From contig MU863911.1 of NCBI GenBank assembly GCA_033296885.1, forward strand, positions 186,001-250,000: a stretch of DNA of 64,000 bases. Reading direction: 5' to 3'. Positions 46,264 to 57,588 of the stretch are shown here, piece after piece. Both the position numbers and the translations under genes were made by a program. How positions within the stretch are numbered: the first letter of the stretch is position 1; each line of letters begins with the position of its first letter. This DNA is from Triangularia verruculosa. Lineage: Eukaryota; Ascomycota; Sordariomycetes; Sordariales; Podosporaceae. Below the pieces are notes generated by a model. The model was given only the letters and a program-made list of their open reading frames with translations, was not told the origin of the DNA and searched no databases.

Positions 46264-47259
46264 CTTGAAAGCTGATTTACGGGATCGAGGGGATACAGTT
46301 GGCACGGCGGCCCGTAGACCTCGGATTCTCTGCGGGGGGGGCTGGGGCTGGGAGATATTGGTAGCGTATCTGTTTTGATTAAAACGATAGACGTGGTGAC
46401 CGGTTGACAAAGTCAGGGAATGACAGATAAAGTCTTTGCGCCCAGTCAGCTTGCGCATAAATACCAGACAGGAGCTGTAGACGGCTGCTCGTGATGGATG
46501 GGAGATGGACTATGCATGGGGAGTGCTGGATGTCTCTGCCTGCCCGTTGGTTACGTACGGGGCCGCTCTGAAGCTCGCCTTGCCAAGCGAAACAGTGGAC
46601 CTGACTGCACTGTCAGCCAGGTCGTGGCTTGTGACAGGTGCCCCGCCATCCCCAGCTGTGGCTTGTGTTGGAAGCAGGCTGTCCTTTGAAGGAGTGCATA
46701 TTGCCATGCTCGATTCCATTGGCCACGCGTATCTTATTCCATGACGAATTTTATTGTGTTCTCCGAAGCACGTAAGTATACCGCGTCTGTCTTTCTCCTC
46801 GAGAGTGGCCCAGCTCTTGTCTCGTTGTTAGTGTGGGGCAGCATGTTCACCAAGAGCAAGGCGCCAAGGAGCTGTAGGTACCTCGACGACCGGGGAGCCG
46901 GGGTCTGAACGACAGTGGGCTTCCTTCCACCACCTCCACGACCGCATTCGTCACAACGTCCACGACGCACCACTACCGGCGGGACACCCCACCGCGCGAA
47001 CAATGGATGCATGGACAACTCTTTGATCACCACACAAAGAATGCGCTGCTTTCCGCCCCAGCTCACAGCTCCCTTTTCGCCCTCGACCTGAGTTGCCGCT
47101 CTTTCTTAACGACCTCATGACCTCGACGACTGCTTACGACAACTCGACCTCCGACCCACTATCAGCTTCTTCGCGACTAGAGCCGTGCACACTCTCCAAC
47201 CTCTCGAGTGTTTCAAAACCAGTCCCCAGAGCGTCCTCTATCCGTGGAGGATTCCCCGT
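46264..47259. promoter_or_regulatory. Shared divergent promoter of VPS27 and DOA4
   Basis: 996 bases between the two start codons. It contains the possible in-frame VPS27 extension (46264-46458, minus strand) and an upstream ORF overlapping the DOA4 start. I recognise no other element. Confidence 0.55.
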
Positions 47260-47281
47260 ATGGCGGGGTCTGCAACCATGA
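47117..47281 (+). other. Upstream ORF overlapping the DOA4 start (ATGA overlap)
   Basis: An ATG at 47117 opens 54 codons in a frame different from DOA4 and ends at TGA 47279-47281. That stop shares bases with the second in-frame ATG of DOA4 (47278), forming ATGA. If transcribed as part of the leader, it would tend to direct ribosomes past the first ATG and allow re-initiation at the second. Confidence 0.5.
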
Positions 47282-50200
47282 CGGATCATGCAGGGTCCTC
47301 ACGCGCGGGGCTCACAAATGGGCTCCCAAATGGAGGAGGGAAGGGAACAGGGCGGCCACTTCCGCATATCGAAGACATCACCTCGGTCGACGTCGATCTT
47401 GACGTTCATGCGCCGATCGAGCGCGTTGTGCAAATGGCCGAAAACTACCTTCGACAGGCCGAATCATCAAAGACGTTTGGCCGTCCCGATCTAGCACTGA
47501 AGGATTATATACGGGCCAATATCATTGCGTTGGACCTCATAAAAAAGAATAAGGGCTGGGTCTCGATGCAAAGAGACTCTCGGACGTTGTACGAGCGGTA
47601 CACTCGCCTTTTAAGACAGCTAGATGCTACGCATGGCGAGTTTGGAATAATCAAGGCGGAGATCAAGGCGGACAACGTCAGAACCGGTGTCCACCCAACA
47701 ACCCAGAAACAGAGCATGAATGGGGGACATATCACCAATGGAAATGGACTTGAAAGGTTAAACGGCGCAACGGACGGCAGGCCTTCTTCCCTATCGCCTC
47801 CGAGGACGAAGCCGGCCGTTGGCCCCAAACCACAGGGTCTCCATGGAAATGCGATCTCCAAGCCCTCGGCGAAAGCACTGGACCTAGCCCAGCGATTTGC
47901 AAATCTGAGAACTAGCACACCACAGGCCGCCCAGGACCCTCGTGTCCGAACCCAACCGCTTGTGTCACCAACAAAGATGACAACACCCAACAGTCCTCCC
48001 TCGCCCTTCTCGCCAACGTCTGTGGGAGGTACTTTTGGTGAATTACCTCGGGTACCGGCTGCTATTTATAACCCACCGAGGGGGACTGTCTCCAAAGAGG
48101 CGGCCGCATTGCCGTCCAGCACTCCCCGTGCTATGTTTTCCAGGACAGGTTCGGTGTCGTCTATCAACATTACGAAAGCACTCAGGCCCTCGATGACTGG
48201 AGAGATATTTTCAACCGCTCAAAACTTCAATCAACCCACTTCTAATAAGAGAACAAAACTCTCCTTGCCTGCCTTCCACGACGAAACAATCACCGTCAAA
48301 GAGTTGATCCAATACCAGCAGGCAGGATCCAAGGAGATATCGATTCTTATTGTCGACATCAGAAGCCGAGAAGAATTTGACGAGGGTCACATTATGTCTC
48401 AAGCTACGATATGCGTGGAGCCCGAGATACTGTCGAGACCGCACATTTCGGCCAACGACATTGCCGATAGTATGGTACTTGCGCCTACGAGCGAGCAGTT
48501 GCTATTTGAAAGAAGGGCCGAGTTTGATTTGGTGGTATTCTATGATCAGGGTTCAGTCACAGTCCCCGCAACGCCTTCAAACAGCGTCGAGCAAGCTGTC
48601 TTCAGCTTTTTTGAAGCCCTCAGCTTTTACGATTTTGTCGGCGCAAAAGGCGCTAAATCACGGCCCAAATTGCTTCAGGGAGGGCTGGACGCATGGACAA
48701 ACACGGTTGGAAAGGCGAGCTTGCAGACTTCATCAACCGCCGACCCGACTGTAAAGCCACCATCCAGTGCCATGGCCAAGTCTTTTCTGGGCCAGACGCA
48801 GAAGTATAATGCGCGACCCATCCAGAATCTGGAGGAAGCTAGGCGCTGGGAAAAGACCATATCGGATCCCACATCCATTATACCTATTCGTACAACCGAA
48901 GATTTTCTTCGTCGCTACCCGCCAGTTTCAGCACAAAAGGAGTCCATGATCTCCGGGGCTGGTTCTTCACCGTCCGGCCAAACCTCGGAAAGTCCCCTTT
49001 ACGACCGGATATCCCGCGAACAGGATTTCTACAGCTCTCTTCCCTCACCGCCAGCTCGTCCCGCCCCTGCAGTTCCTCGCCGCAGCCATAGTGGGCTAGC
49101 AGAGTCAGATGAACCAGTCCTGGCGAAGGCAATCGGCATCGTCCCCGGTGGTTCCAAGCAGGGAAAAAGGAGAAACAACCGCACAGGTTTGGTCAACGAA
49201 GGAAATCATTGCTTCGCCAACAGTTCACTTCAGTCACTGTTTGCTACGCCTGGTCTATCCAAGGAGATTTATGAGGGGTCGTGGAGACATAACTACAAAG
49301 CTCCACAGAAACTGGACGAACGGTTCCCCAACCCACAGCTCCTGATGAAATGCTTGGAGAATCTGTTCCAGTGGCTTAACACTGGATCTTTCAAATTCAT
49401 CCAGGCCAAGACTTTTCTGGTATGTGAGCACTCTTCAATATTGTTCAGCGCGGCAATCACTAACAAACCTCACAGCAATATATCCGCTATATTCACTCCA
49501 AAGAGATAAATTCCTCCGCCGATGCGGACCTATTTGGTGGCAGTCAGCAGCATGACGCACAAGAGTTCTACAACTTCATTCTTGCAACCATGGCCGATGA
49601 AACCAACACCCGTCGAAATCGGGTGGCAGAGGTTCCGAACAGTTACCCAAGCAGCGAGGGCACCCCAGTCCAAAATGCTGTGAAATTCTGGGGAAAATAT
49701 CAGGAAACACATGATTCCCTAGTGTCGAAGTACTTCCGTGGTGTGGACATGTATATAGATACATGCTCTCACTGCCATTACACCTTCCACAGGTTCGAAG
49801 TCAACGATTTTCGAGTATTACATTTTCCCAACAACCTCAAGTCAAAAGCCGCCATCACCCTCAATGCGCTGCTCGATGAAGGGGCTAAGCTCGAAAAGTT
49901 GGATGGCACAACATGTGAAAAATGCAAGTCGAAAGATACCCGCGGTCGAATTCTCAAGTTCGCCCGGATGCCCGACCGCCTCGTCTTCTCCTTCCAACGT
50001 ACCTCCCATACCGGCGAAAAGATTTTGAACAAGGTCCGGTTCCCAATGCAGGGCCTCGACATGCGACCTTACTTTGCCGGTCCGGCCGAGGAGCATGTCG
50101 ACCCGGAAGATCACCACTACGAAGGGGACATGGTGTACGACTGCTACGCCGTGACGATGCACATTGGAGTGTCGATCTATGCCGGGCATTACATTGAGTA

Positions 50201-50387
50201 CGTCAGGGACGACATCAGCAGAGACCCGGAAAGCTGGTGGAAGTGTGATGATACGAACGTCACGCCGATCAAGGTCGGGCCTAAGCATCCCGCGGCTACG
50301 GAGCAGTTGTATGGTAATCCGAGCAAGGATGAGACTGCGTATCTGGTGTACTACGAAAGGCGTGCGGCGAGGAACACAGAATCTTGA
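47260..50387 (+). CDS. DOA4: Doa4/USP8-like ubiquitin hydrolase with rhodanese domain
   Basis: Two exons (47260-49419 and 49476-50387) give 1023 codons. Residues about 50-130 form a helical USP8-dimerisation-type region (RVVQMAENYLRQAESSKTF, LALKDYIRANIIALDL). A rhodanese-like domain runs about 346-485 (ILIVDIRSREEFDEGHIMSQ). The peptidase begins with GLVNEGNHCFANSSLQSLF, catalytic Cys near 651, continues with GGSQQHDAQEFYNFI, has two CxxC zinc ligands (CSHCHY and CEKCKSK), and holds the catalytic His near 958 in SIYAGHYIEYV, with WWKCDDTNV following. Doa4 strips ubiquitin from cargo before it enters multivesicular bodies and keeps the ubiquitin pool up. Start choice: ATG 47260 or 47278; both are in frame. 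The closest functional partner in the window, VPS27, is divergent from it. Confidence 0.92.
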
Positions 50388-51000
50388 AGGAGGGAGGGTG
50401 AAGTCTGGACAAGTAGTTTCGCCAAAAACAGGTAAAGTATTCGGGGTTCTAGAGCGGCGCAGTGATAGATGGGCATATATCGGGGGGGCGGAGGGTTCTT
50501 TCTTGGAAATGCATCACGGGGCGGTATGGTGATGGGAGAAGCATGTTGGTTTCTCGGCGGGTGGCTGTTTGTCGTCAGCAAAGGCGTGGTGGGTGGATTC
50601 ATTCAGCTATTAGTGATACCAATCGAAGACGTGTGCTTCTTTTCAATATGTCCAGAAGATTGTCTTCGACCCCCTCTCCTTCTACGTAATGATCTACGAA
50701 CCGCGGGACAGAAAGTAGAGCATTTTTGAATACTATTTTCTGACTACCTATACCAAGCCACATACCCGATTCTTGCTTGGTAGCCTTTTTGCTGCTCGGA
50801 AACAGTTCAGGTACCGTGTCAGCAAGGAGCTTCATAAGACAATGCTCACAATAAATGGAGATTAACCTTGACTTTATTCCTCAACCCTAGCTAACATGAC
50901 ACAAAACACAACACCCCCAAACTCCATTCCAATGTCCACACACCCACGCACAATGGCTTGTAACCAACAGGAAAAGAAAAGTACCCCAGTTCATCACTCA
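50388..51000. other. Convergent 3' region DOA4 / acyl-CoA synthetase
   Basis: 613 bases with two 3' UTRs facing each other. Open frames present are short and not protein-like. No gene seen. Confidence 0.5.
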
Positions 51001-53216
51001 TTAGTTACCCACAACCTCCTCGATCTGCTTCTTATACCTCTCCCTCACCGCCCGCCGATTGACTTTTTGCGTCGCCGTAACCAAGCCCTATATTTTTTTT
51101 CATCATTAACCATACCGTCCACTGGAAGAAGAACAGGGGAAGAAGAACTCACATTATTCGGCGTCCACTCTTCATCAACCACCACCACCCCCGCCACCGT
51201 CTCCATCGAGCTCAAACCATTCTTCCTCGCCACCCCCTGCAAGCTCTTCAGCACCGCATCCCTCACCTTCTTATCCCTATGCATATCACTCTCGCTCACC
51301 CCCAGCTCCTTCGCCTTCTCCGCCAGCGCCTTATCGTTCGCCAGCACCACCGCGATCGGCCTCGGGCTCCCGCTATCACCGTGAACCATGACATTCTGCA
51401 CGTACACGGCGCCCCTATACACCGCCTCGAGCTTCTCCAGGGCGATGTACTCGCCCCCCTGGAGCTTGACAAGGTTCTTCAGCCGGTCGATGACCCTCAC
51501 GTGTCCGTCTGGGTCGAATTGTCCGATATCTCCTGTCCTGAACCATCCATCTTCTGTCACTGCCTTGGCGGTTTCCTCTGGGTTTTCAAAGTATTCCTTC
51601 AGGACTGGTTTGCCGCGAAGTAATATCTCGCCTTGAGGAGGTTTGGTAGGATGGTCGACGGTGTAATCGAGGTCGGGTAAACTGACAAGCTTCATCTCGA
51701 CCGCGGCAGGGATCGGTCCGATAGCATCGGTTGACCACTGCAAAGGACAGCCTAGCGCTCCGTTGCCGCAGGTTTCCGTCAGGCCGTAGCCGTTCATCAT
51801 TGGGGCGACAACTAAACTCATGAACTTTTGGGTGCCGGTGGCGATACCACTTGCACCGTTGACGATGAAGCGCAGCCTTCCGCCAGTCATGACGCGAACT
51901 TTGTCGAAGACGAGTTTGTCTAGCACGGCTTGTCCGGGAAGTCCGGTTTGCACCATCATATCCTTGAGGGCATATGCACCCCAGAAAAGATTCTTCATGA
52001 TCATGCCGCCGCTGTTGACCTTTCCTTCTACACCCTTGCGGACGGTTTCCCAGATCTGCGGGACACCGACCATGACGGTGGGTCGGAAGGCCCTCATGTC
52101 TCCGTAGCAGTTTTTCATGCTTTGGTCGGAGAGCGTTCTTGGGCTGCCATATCCCAACGTAGCTCCAACAAAAATCGCGAGGTTTTCGAGAACCAACTCA
52201 AAGATGTGCGCCAGGGGTAGGTAAGCAAGAACGTATTCCTTCTGACTGACGCTCTCCTCCATCACAGAGAACAAGCCCGCTACCGCAGCCACAAAACCAC
52301 CATGGGAGACAGGCACACCCTTTGGTGGACCGGTAGAGCCGGAGGTGTACATGATGCAGTAAACATCCTCTGGATCCTTTGGTGGGTTCGCCTCGATGGG
52401 GTTGTCTACGCCAAGCTGTCTCAGCTCCTCGAAACTCAGCACTTTGAGATTGGGATGTTGTGATTTGAAATCGTCGATATCACTCTGCGGGACAGGCTGG
52501 TGGGACTCGTTGTTATACACGAGGAACTTGATCTGATCGCCGGCGGCTTCAAGTGGCTTCTTGGCTGTCTTGAGGAGGTGGGGGTCAATGAAGATGGCGG
52601 AGGCTTTGGATTGGAGAAGGGAGTGCTCGACACCGGAGGGGCCGAGGGTGTCGTATGCAGTCACGATGGTAAGGGATTGGGAGGAGCAGGCGTGGGAGAT
52701 GGTTAGCCACTGGCTGCTGTTCTGCCGTTAGTATCAACATATCGAGGGGAGAGGGGAGTACAGAACACACCTGGTAGCAGCAAAAATATGCACTCTCTCC
52801 TTCTCCTTCAACCCTAGCTTCACTAGCCCCGCTCCGACCTCGTATACCTGCTGGAGATACTCTCCATATGTTAGGTAGCCATAGTCACTCAACTCGAAGA
52901 AGGTCCACTCCTTGTCAACCAATTCCTCCTTCCCGTCGATGACCTTTGGAACTTTCTTGTTCTCTTTGTGAATCTTGATAAGTTTGCGACTGCCGATAGC
53001 GGGTTCATTGGGGTAGAGCGATGCTGAGCGCTTCAGGATGTCGAACGTGGTGTTGACATCCGGGGCGGGGCGCTCGAGCAGACCATCGCGGGCCTTGGGG
53101 TGGCGGCGGGGTATAGTCTCGTTTGCTATCTCAGGGTGGTTGGGGACCGGGATTGTGTAAGGAGGTTGTTGGACTTTCCGCAAGGGAATGGCGGAGGTAT
53201 TGTATGAGGTAGGCAT
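51001..53216 (-). CDS. Long-chain acyl-CoA synthetase (FAA family)
   Basis: Three minus-strand exons (53216-52771, 52716-51153, 51087-51001) give 698 codons. It starts MPTSYNTSAIPLRKVQQPPY. Diagnostic AMP-forming motifs are YTSGSTGPPKGVPVSH (about 272-287), GYGLTETCGNG, RTGDIGQFDPDGHVRVIDRL and KLQGGEYIALEKLE, the long-chain signature. The last exon supplies GLVTATQKVNRRAVRERYKK, including the catalytic lysine region, so the third exon is required. The first intron's acceptor was placed at 52717 because it restores ATSSQWL. The enzyme activates fatty acids with ATP and CoA for lipid synthesis, beta-oxidation or protein acylation. No peroxisomal SKL tail is present (it ends VVGN), favouring an ER, lipid-droplet or plasma-membrane Faa1/Faa4-like role. 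Confidence 0.93.
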
Positions 53217-54573
53217 TGTGGGTAGCTATTACTGCGGCAGAGCAGTACGAGAGTTGTTGTAAGACAGAAAAGGGACGTCTGAAGCGTGGTGTAACTTGGC
53301 AAGCTGTCAACTCGCCAGACAAAGCTTGTCAAGCAAGAGCTAGTCTCTGCAAGTCGGTCGAAAGATACCAACCAAACCGACGGGTCCGGAGAGCCTAAAA
53401 GCTCGTTCCAGTCCGTACCAACGTCAATATCTCCAAGCTTGTGATACTGGTCTCGTTTCTGATGCCTCGGCTTCAACAAAGCTTACGTGCAAGTCAGCCA
53501 AGCTGTGGCTTGCATACACGCGAGGCTGCCGATAATGTGACCACAGAATCGTGGAAGCTAAGCGCTTGTATTGGTCCGTGGGTTACGCTCGTCAAAGGAA
53601 AGTATGGGATGCCAAGGAGGCGTTTTGACTTTTTGTTGAGAAGGAGCACTATGAGGCTTGGAGATGTGTCAAAGAAAGAGCTCCCGCGTTTAGATACCTC
53701 GGTTTAGGGTCATGGGGGCAGTTTCAAAATCGGGGAGCTGGCCATTTTGAGTGTTGGACGCAAGCGAGGTCGTCTCCATTTTTTATTGCTTATGCCTTGG
53801 TCGATGATTTCCACAGGGTTATACAGGATGACCTCAACGATTTCTGAGCCAACGCCCTCTAAGTGGGCAAATGACGGCAGATGATAGGCCAAACAGGGGA
53901 GCGGTTAACCCCACTGTCTCGGAACTTGCCTTTGCCAAGGTGCGCTAGAACCCCACCTGGCCCAAGCTCCCCTTGTCCACAGATGACGTCGGGGCCAACT
54001 TCTTGGCAAGCTCTACTGCGTAAGTGTTGACATGACACACCGAGGCTAGGTCTCGCGCCGACTGAAGGCCATGGCTGGAAATCACAACTGCGAATCTTCT
54101 TATGAATCCCAAATTCCCTACCTCACAACTGATCCCCAGCTTTGCAACGGACTTGATGGCTTCAGCCCTACAACCACACCAATGTGGGTGGGGTGTTGGG
54201 ATCAAGGGTTCAACTGTGTCCCCACCGTGAGCTCAGCATCTGGGTGATGATGGTACACTGAGCGGCCAGCTTCAACTATTGAGCGGTATTGAGTCTCGAC
54301 GGATGATGTCTCCTCTCAAATCTCTATTTTCTGCTACAGCAGGGTTTTGAGAAGCCACTTGTAAGTTGTGCAAATCGTCCTGAGTGAGCTATAACGCCGG
54401 AGTCTAAGCCATCGCTCATTCACCATTTGCCTACCATTCAATCTACCCCTCAGCCTTTTCCTGTCTTCTTCAAAGTGTCCTTCATACCTCCCTTATACTT
54501 CAATCTCACTCTTTCTTGTGATACTGGCCCCCTTTTTGTTCTCATATTTCCTTCTTCGTGTCCTCTCTTTTCG
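53217..54573. other. Intergenic region, 1.4 kb
   Basis: Contains the acyl-CoA synthetase promoter and the 3' flank of the ankyrin gene. An 86-codon minus-strand frame at 53945-54205 lacks an ATG start and is not called. The right edge (about 54440-54660) is a long CT-rich tract running into the ankyrin gene's Glu/Gly-rich end. Confidence 0.45.
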
Positions 54574-57500
54574 TCACAGCCCCCCTTCCTGTTCCTCATT
54601 ACCTCCCTCTTCCCCACCACGTCCCTCTTCCATACCACCTCCCTCTTCCTCACTTCTGCCCTCAGATGGTTTGCCTACACCAAAAAAGTGTGCTTCTGTG
54701 CCAAATTTCTCAAACAGCAAATCGTCGAACTGTTTGTATGCATCCTGATAGTCCTCCTTGTCCTCGTCCGGGTCAATTACCGAGCCGTACATCCATGGTG
54801 ATCTTCGCATGTGAAGTCGACAATCAGCCATTTTGTCCACAAGGGTCTCGTGTGCCGCATCCAACATTCCATTCCTGATCTGATTTTCCACAACTATGAC
54901 CGTTCCCAAGTCGGCTTCACATCCCATTTCCTCGTACCAGTCCCTCAAAATTTCCAGGTTTCCGACCATTTCACCTCCACGAGAGCAACCAGCAACTGCC
55001 TCCAAAAAATCATGCTCTTGTTGGAGACACCTATCTCTCACTTCGCTGTAAAGTAAAGCAAACGTGTGGGCTTCAGCCACAGAGGGCCGAGTATTTCCAT
55101 ACTCCAAAAGCTGAATGTCATCGCCGGTCATCCGCCAACGAAACTCATCCCATGCTGTCCAACCTCGTTTTCGGCTTTGCAATTTCCAGTCAACGACAAT
55201 GTCCCGAGTCCGTAGAAATTCAAGCATCTCAATGCTAGCGTACTGAGCTGCCGAGTGAAGTATGTTCCCATAATCATGAACTGAAGTCAGCGAAGCTCTA
55301 GCTTGGATCAACAGTCGCAGGTATTCCACGCTCGAACTCCTGCTCTCAATCGCCAAAACTGCAGCTGTACACCCCCATTTGTCGGCTGACTCGAGATCCA
55401 CCACTGAACGTCCTTCCAGCAGGAAATCTAGCACTGATTTGAAAAACTCCGGCTTGGTACAAGAATGCGCAGCAATCCTCATCAAGATAGTATGGCCTGC
55501 CCTCCTACACTTTGCATTGGCCAACCAGGGCTGGAGCCCCACCAACATCTTCAAGACTTCAAGTATGCGGTTCCAATCGTGATCGCTGCATAATGCCGAA
55601 TTGCGTGGTCGACAATCTGCATGTCACGCGACCAGGTGATGAATAGGAGGCTCACCGTGCTGGTCGTATACACCAAGATCGCACTTCGCATCCATAAGAT
55701 AACCCAAACATTCAACGCATTTTCTCAAGACGGCGAAGTGTGCTGCAGTGTGTAATGCGGGTGTTTGGAGTTCGACGTTAGCACCGTGGCGGATCAAAGT
55801 TTGTAGAGCAAGATGGTTATGGGCTGTAATCGCGATATGGATGGGCGCACAACCCCTGTGGTCTATCAAATTGATCGTATGTCGATACTTGACGATAACG
55901 TTCTCGATTTCTCCGCCATGTGATATTGCATCATGCAGCGGCCAAGATGTACGTTCGGATGACGGTCTCAGTAACTGCAATGTCTTCTTCAAGATTCGGG
56001 CCCGTTCACAACCCCTTTCATGGGCCATGTAATGAAGCTGTCTATGAAGGACATATCGATCATGGCTGCACATATGATAAGTCCTTCTATCCTAACGAAA
56101 CCAACACCATGGTCCGATACGTACGGTGAGATATCTATTTTTGGCAGGATCGCTGCTCAATAGCTAACCATGATTTTGACGTCTTCACTCCTTGCATATA
56201 TGAAAACTAGCTGATTGGACATCAATAAACATTTGGTTAGGAAGTCAAGGCATCGTGCAGAGCTAGGAGTTGAAGTTCTTACTTACGGCTAATAATGAAT
56301 GTCCATAAGCAACAGAGTCCGTCGGATAATACATGCCTCCAGTGTCGGCGTGTATTTTAAGTTGATCAAAACGTATTCGACCTCGGATGAAAGCCCAGAC
56401 GTTGGTGTGATAAGGGGCATATCTCGGTACAAACAGCCGTAGATATGCCCCGTAGCCGGTCATACTCCCAACCGACAAGCCAAATGCGCAATGGGCGTGA
56501 TAAAGCCATGACGGGAAGTCGTACTCAAGCTTTGTTGATGGCCCCGATCGCTGACATTCTGATGTATCACACCTAAGAGGTTTTGTGATGAGGGTAATGT
56601 CGTACTCAAGCATCCATGACCCAATGATCGGTGTCAGCCATGAGGGTGACCGCGTCTGCCTCTTCGAAGTATGGCATCGGCAGTGGCAGTCCTCCCTGCA
56701 TTCGATGGGAATCGCTACTGACACAGCAATGGAAGTATCGTGGGCGTCTTCCTTGGAAATCTCTTTTCTCTCGAGCTCGATGACTGTCGCTTCCGCAGAC
56801 GTAGAGTACACATCTCGATCCGTCGCGGTGGCGCGCTCTGAAATGACAGCTGATATCGAATCGAGGCTTGTTTGGAGCTTCGCTATTCCGGACTGGTTAT
56901 GAACTATGGAAAACTGGGTCTGAGCGGCAACGAACTGATTCTGAATGAACAGGGACTGTATTTCCAGTCGCATTTTGTGGCATGTGTCGCTGTCGAGACT
57001 GAGTTAGCTTATTGCAAATCATTTCCAGGCAGGTGACCAGTAAGGGGATAAGCCTACTGCGCTTCTTTTACTGAAATATCCGAAATCACCATTCGAATAT
57101 GTAAGCGAATGGATCTAGCACGCTCACAAAGTTGTGTCACCTTCTTCTTGTTCCATATCCATTTTATACGCCTAATGTCTGCCCCCACCGCACAACTTTT
57201 GTAGAGACCATCGAGCTCAGACAGCAAGGTTTCGAGTTCGTGAGCGGCCGTATCAAAAGACCGCGCCATCTCTGCGGATAGTATTATGCTTTCCTCTTTT
57301 ACTCCGCTGGTTTGCAAATTGGAGGGTTCTGGGGGCGGGTCAAGTCGCCGTTTTAATGCTTCCATTTCAACGTGGGTTGCGCGTAGGGTTTCTAGCTACT
57401 CTCAGAGTTAGAATAACGAATCTTGCGGTAATTCTTAGGTGCTCTGGCAGTGTACCTACCTCGTTGAGAAGAAGCCCCAAGTCACTCCTTGCCTCCTTGA

Positions 57501-57588
57501 CTGATCGCAACATCTCAACCATTTTGGGCACGGCACCCAGAGCCTGCCCGATAGCGACAAAGCTGGCACCTGCCGCAATAACCTCCAT
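54574..57588 (-). CDS. STAND-type N-terminal domain plus ankyrin repeats; possibly interrupted
   Basis: Proposed minus-strand exons are 57588-57460, 57395-57058, 56989-56287, 56210-56169 (14 codons), 56091-55656 and 55616-54574, giving 896 codons. Residues 1-160 (MEVIAAGASFVAIGQALGAV) resemble the fungal N-terminal domain of STAND/NLR-type proteins. A middle segment (SPSWLTPIIGSWMLEYD and YDFPSWLYHAHCAFGLSVGS) is a conserved module of fungal ankyrin proteins. Ankyrin units follow: PLHDAISHGGEIENVIVKYR, DHRGCAPIHIAITAHNHLAL, ALHTAAHFAVLRKCVECLGY. At the fifth exon junction either a 39-nt intron is removed or a TGA stops translation (see findings). The tail is Glu/Gly-rich. No NACHT or NB-ARC ATPase is present. 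Such proteins are linked to non-self recognition; that role is only inferred. Confidence 0.6.

Noticed and set aside
53945..54205. 86-codon minus-strand frame upstream of the acyl-CoA synthetase
   Set aside because: Looks mildly protein-like but lacks an ATG and any plausible splice to one.
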